In this document: positions 62,113-64,000 of the stretch, one piece after another
Position numbering within the stretch: the first letter of the stretch is position 1
Layout of the letters: each line of letters opens with the position of its first letter
NCBI GenBank assembly: GCA_000803105.1
Contig: JTDA01000001.1
Span: forward strand, 310,001 to 374,000
From: Coprobacter secundus
GTDB taxonomy: Bacteria > Bacteroidota > Bacteroidia > Bacteroidales > Coprobacteraceae
Reading direction: 5' to 3'
DNA: 64,000 nt
Notes under the pieces: generated by a model
What the model saw: the letters and a program-made list of their open reading frames with translations, nothing else
Database searches by the model: none
What the model was told of the DNA's origin: nothing
Program-made: the position numbers and the translations under genes

Positions 62113-63519
62113 ATGAAACAATATTCTTATAAGACAATCAGTAAAAAAGTTCTGGGAGACTTGCATACTCCGGTAAGCATATATTTGAAGGTTAGGGATA
62201 TGTATGCCCAATCGGCTCTTATGGAAAGCTCCGATTACCATGCCGATGAAAACAGCTTGTCATTCATCGCTCTCTGTCCGCTGGCCAGTATAGGAGTAAA
62301 CAGGAATATCTGCACGACAACTTACCCTGACGGGCATAAAGAGGAACAAGCCATCAACAACGAATTTTCTGTGGAAAAAGCCATCAGGCACTTTATGGAA
62401 AAATTCAAAGTAACCGGTGATGACAAACAGGTATGCGGATTATATGGTTATACGACTTTCAATGCCGTAAAATATTTCGAATCTATCCGGATTAAGGAAA
62501 GCCACGACGAACAAAACGACGCTCCCGACCTGTTATATGTACTATTTAAATACATCATCGTCTTCAACCATTTCAAAAACGAACTGACATTGGTGGAAAT
62601 GTTGACTGAAAATGAAAACAGTACCCTCAATGAACTTGAAGCTGCCATCGAAAACCGTAATTTTTCCTCATACAACTTTTCATTGACAGCTCCCGAATAT
62701 AGCACCATAACCGACGAAGAGCATAAAGCCAATATAAGAAAAGGCATCTCGCATTGTATGCGGGGTGATGTATTCCAGATTGTTTTGTCACGGCGTTTCA
62801 TACAGCCTTTTGCCGGAGATGATTTCAAAGTATACCGGGCTTTGCGCTCTGTCAATCCGTCGCCCTATCTTTTTTACTTTGATTTTGGTGGATACCGGAT
62901 ATTCGGTTCTTCTCCCGAAACCCATTGCAAAATAGAAAACGGAGTCGCCTACATCGACCCTATCGCCGGGACCACACGTCGTACCGGTGATGTATGTAAA
63001 GATAAAGAATTGACCGAAACCCTACTCAAAGACCCCAAAGAAAATGCCGAGCATGTTATGCTGGTAGACTTGGCACGGAATGATTTGAGCAGGAATTGCC
63101 GTCATGTGGAAATTCTATTCTATAAAGAACCGCAATATTACAGCCACGTCATACATCTGGTATCGAGAGTATGCGGAAAGATAAATAAGGAAAGTAATTC
63201 CATAAAGACCTTTATAGATACATTCCCTGCCGGGACACTTTCCGGAGCACCGAAAGTCCGCGCCATGCAGCTCATTTCCGAGATAGAGCCCCATAACCGG
63301 GGGGCATATGGAGGTTGTATCGGATTCATCGGCCTCAACGGAGAACTCAACCAAGCCATCACCATCCGGACTTTTGTAAGCCGGAATAACGAGCTTTGGT
63401 ACCAGGCCGGGGGAGGAATCGTAGCTCACAGCAATGAAGAAAACGAACTTCAGGAAGTCAATAATAAGTTAGGTGCTTTGAAAAAAGCCATAGATATCGC
63501 CGTTACTTTAAAAAACTAA
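62113..63519 (+). CDS. trpE: Anthranilate synthase component I
   Basis: This 468-residue enzyme converts chorismate to anthranilate using ammonia supplied by TrpG. The tryptophan feedback site is recognisable as LMESSDYH (L/LLESS-type). The catalytic C-terminal domain has GDVFQIVLSRRF, SPETHCKIENGVAYIDPIAG, DLARNDLSRNC and GTLSGAPKVRAMQLI. It starts 12 bp after trpB and is followed by trpG 14 bp later. Confidence 0.97.
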   Translation: MKQYSYKTISKKVLGDLHTPVSIYLKVRDMYAQSALMESSDYHADENSLSFIALCPLASIGVNRNICTTTYPDGHKEEQAINNEFSVEKAIRHFMEKFKVTGDDKQVCGLYGYTTFNAVKYFESIRIKESHDEQNDAPDLLYVLFKYIIVFNHFKNELTLVEMLTENENSTLNELEAAIENRNFSSYNFSLTAPEYSTITDEEHKANIRKGISHCMRGDVFQIVLSRRFIQPFAGDDFKVYRALRSVNPSPYLFYFDFGGYRIFGSSPETHCKIENGVAYIDPIAGTTRRTGDVCKDKELTETLLKDPKENAEHVMLVDLARNDLSRNCRHVEILFYKEPQYYSHVIHLVSRVCGKINKESNSIKTFIDTFPAGTLSGAPKVRAMQLISEIEPHNRGAYGGCIGFIGLNGELNQAITIRTFVSRNNELWYQAGGGIVAHSNEENELQEVNNKLGALKKAIDIAVTLKN

Positions 63520-63533
63520 ATCTGCAATTCATT

Positions 63534-64000
63534 ATGGAAAAAATACTGATATTCGATAATTACGACTCATTTACCTATAATCTCGTACATTTGGTAAAAG
63601 AACTATGCAACGCACATATAGAAGTGCACCGCAACGACTGTATTTCTTTAGAAGAAGTCGGACGATTCGACAAAATCATCCTCTCCCCGGGACCGGGAAT
63701 CCCGGAAGAAGCCGGATTGCTGCTCCCTCTCATCCGGGAATACGCCCCGACCAAAAAGATACTGGGTGTTTGTTTAGGGCATCAAGCCATAGCCGAGGCA
63801 TTCGGAGCCACGCTTACCAACCTTACCGAAGTTTTTCACGGAGTGCAAACACCTGTAAAGATTATTGGGGATGACATATTATTCAAGGGTTTAGAAAAAG
63901 AAATTCAAGTGGGAAGATATCATTCCTGGATTGTCAACAAAACAGGTCTGCCGGATGTGCTCGAAATCACGGCGATAGACGAAGACGGCCAAATTATGGC
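63534..64000 (+). CDS. trpG: Anthranilate synthase component II, 5' part (cut by window edge)
   Basis: About 155 codons of the glutamine amidotransferase partner of TrpE are visible. It opens with ILIFDNYDSFTYNLVHLV, followed by ILSPGPGIPEEAG and the nucleophile C80 in LGVCLGHQAIAEAFG. A later HG block and RYHSW match class I glutaminase domains. The 3' end is beyond the window. Confidence 0.96.
   Translation, partial: MEKILIFDNYDSFTYNLVHLVKELCNAHIEVHRNDCISLEEVGRFDKIILSPGPGIPEEAGLLLPLIREYAPTKKILGVCLGHQAIAEAFGATLTNLTEVFHGVQTPVKIIGDDILFKGLEKEIQVGRYHSWIVNKTGLPDVLEITAIDEDGQIM

Noticed and set aside
1..64000. CRISPR array, insertion sequence or toxin-antitoxin system
   Set aside because: No regularly spaced direct repeats, no transposase and no recognisable toxin or antitoxin pair were found on either strand.

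Overview
The window is chromosomal DNA of a member of the Bacteroidota, most likely order Bacteroidales. The evidence is the TTTG-N19-TAnnTTTG promoters, the SusC/SusD pair, the T9SS sorting domains, the DUF6089-uppS-bamA-ompH-ompH-murI cluster and the trpB-E-G gene order. Gut relatives such as the Barnesiella/Coprobacter group are possible, but the genus cannot be fixed from sequence reading alone.

Region 1 (1-12.2 kb, all minus strand) is the transcription/translation superoperon. Read in the direction of transcription it is rpsU, xerC-type recombinase, hpf, tRNA-Thr, tRNA-Tyr, tRNA-Gly, tRNA-Thr, tuf, tRNA-Trp, secE, nusG, rplK, rplA, rplJ, rplL, rpoB and rpoC (cut by the window edge). Strong hairpins lie between rplL and rpoB (terminator-like) and between rpoB and rpoC.

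Region 2 (12.2-33.9 kb) is mostly housekeeping. It holds an aminopeptidase P, a gamma carbonic anhydrase-like protein, a MITE-like structured element (14738-14913), a small unknown gene, a GH2 glycosidase followed by a gene remnant, and then the outer-membrane/cell-wall operon (DUF6089, uppS, bamA, two Skp/OmpH chaperones, murI, a stand-alone S4 protein). A DUF6242 lipoprotein, ribD, a plus-strand run (prmC, recX, comF, pyrE, a SRPBCC-fold protein, argH), an aldo/keto reductase, a lipoprotein with a Rieske-like motif but altered ligands, tRNA-Gly and tRNA-Leu complete it.

Region 3 (34-56.2 kb) is a polysaccharide utilisation locus (PUL). An ECF sigma factor and a FecR anti-sigma factor precede a SusC transporter with an N-terminal STN signalling domain, then SusD, a small surface lipoprotein, a GH2 enzyme, a GH28-FISUMP fusion lipoprotein, a secreted GH28, a FISUMP protein with a T9SS-like tail, a 1643-residue enzyme and a further beta-helix enzyme. 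The large enzyme reads as GLUG-like repeats + GH105 + F5/8C + PL8 + T9SS sorting domain, so it appears to join a lyase to the hydrolase that uses the lyase's unsaturated product. Next to the PUL a gene of unknown function appears to need a frameshift to connect it to its promoter and start codon.

Region 4 (56.7-64 kb, plus strand) holds a hybrid sensor kinase divergent from the sigma factor gene, a SPOR-domain lipoprotein, and the start of the trp operon (trpB, trpE, partial trpG). A complete attenuator precedes trpB: a promoter, a 19-codon leader peptide with two adjacent TGG codons, and a terminator.
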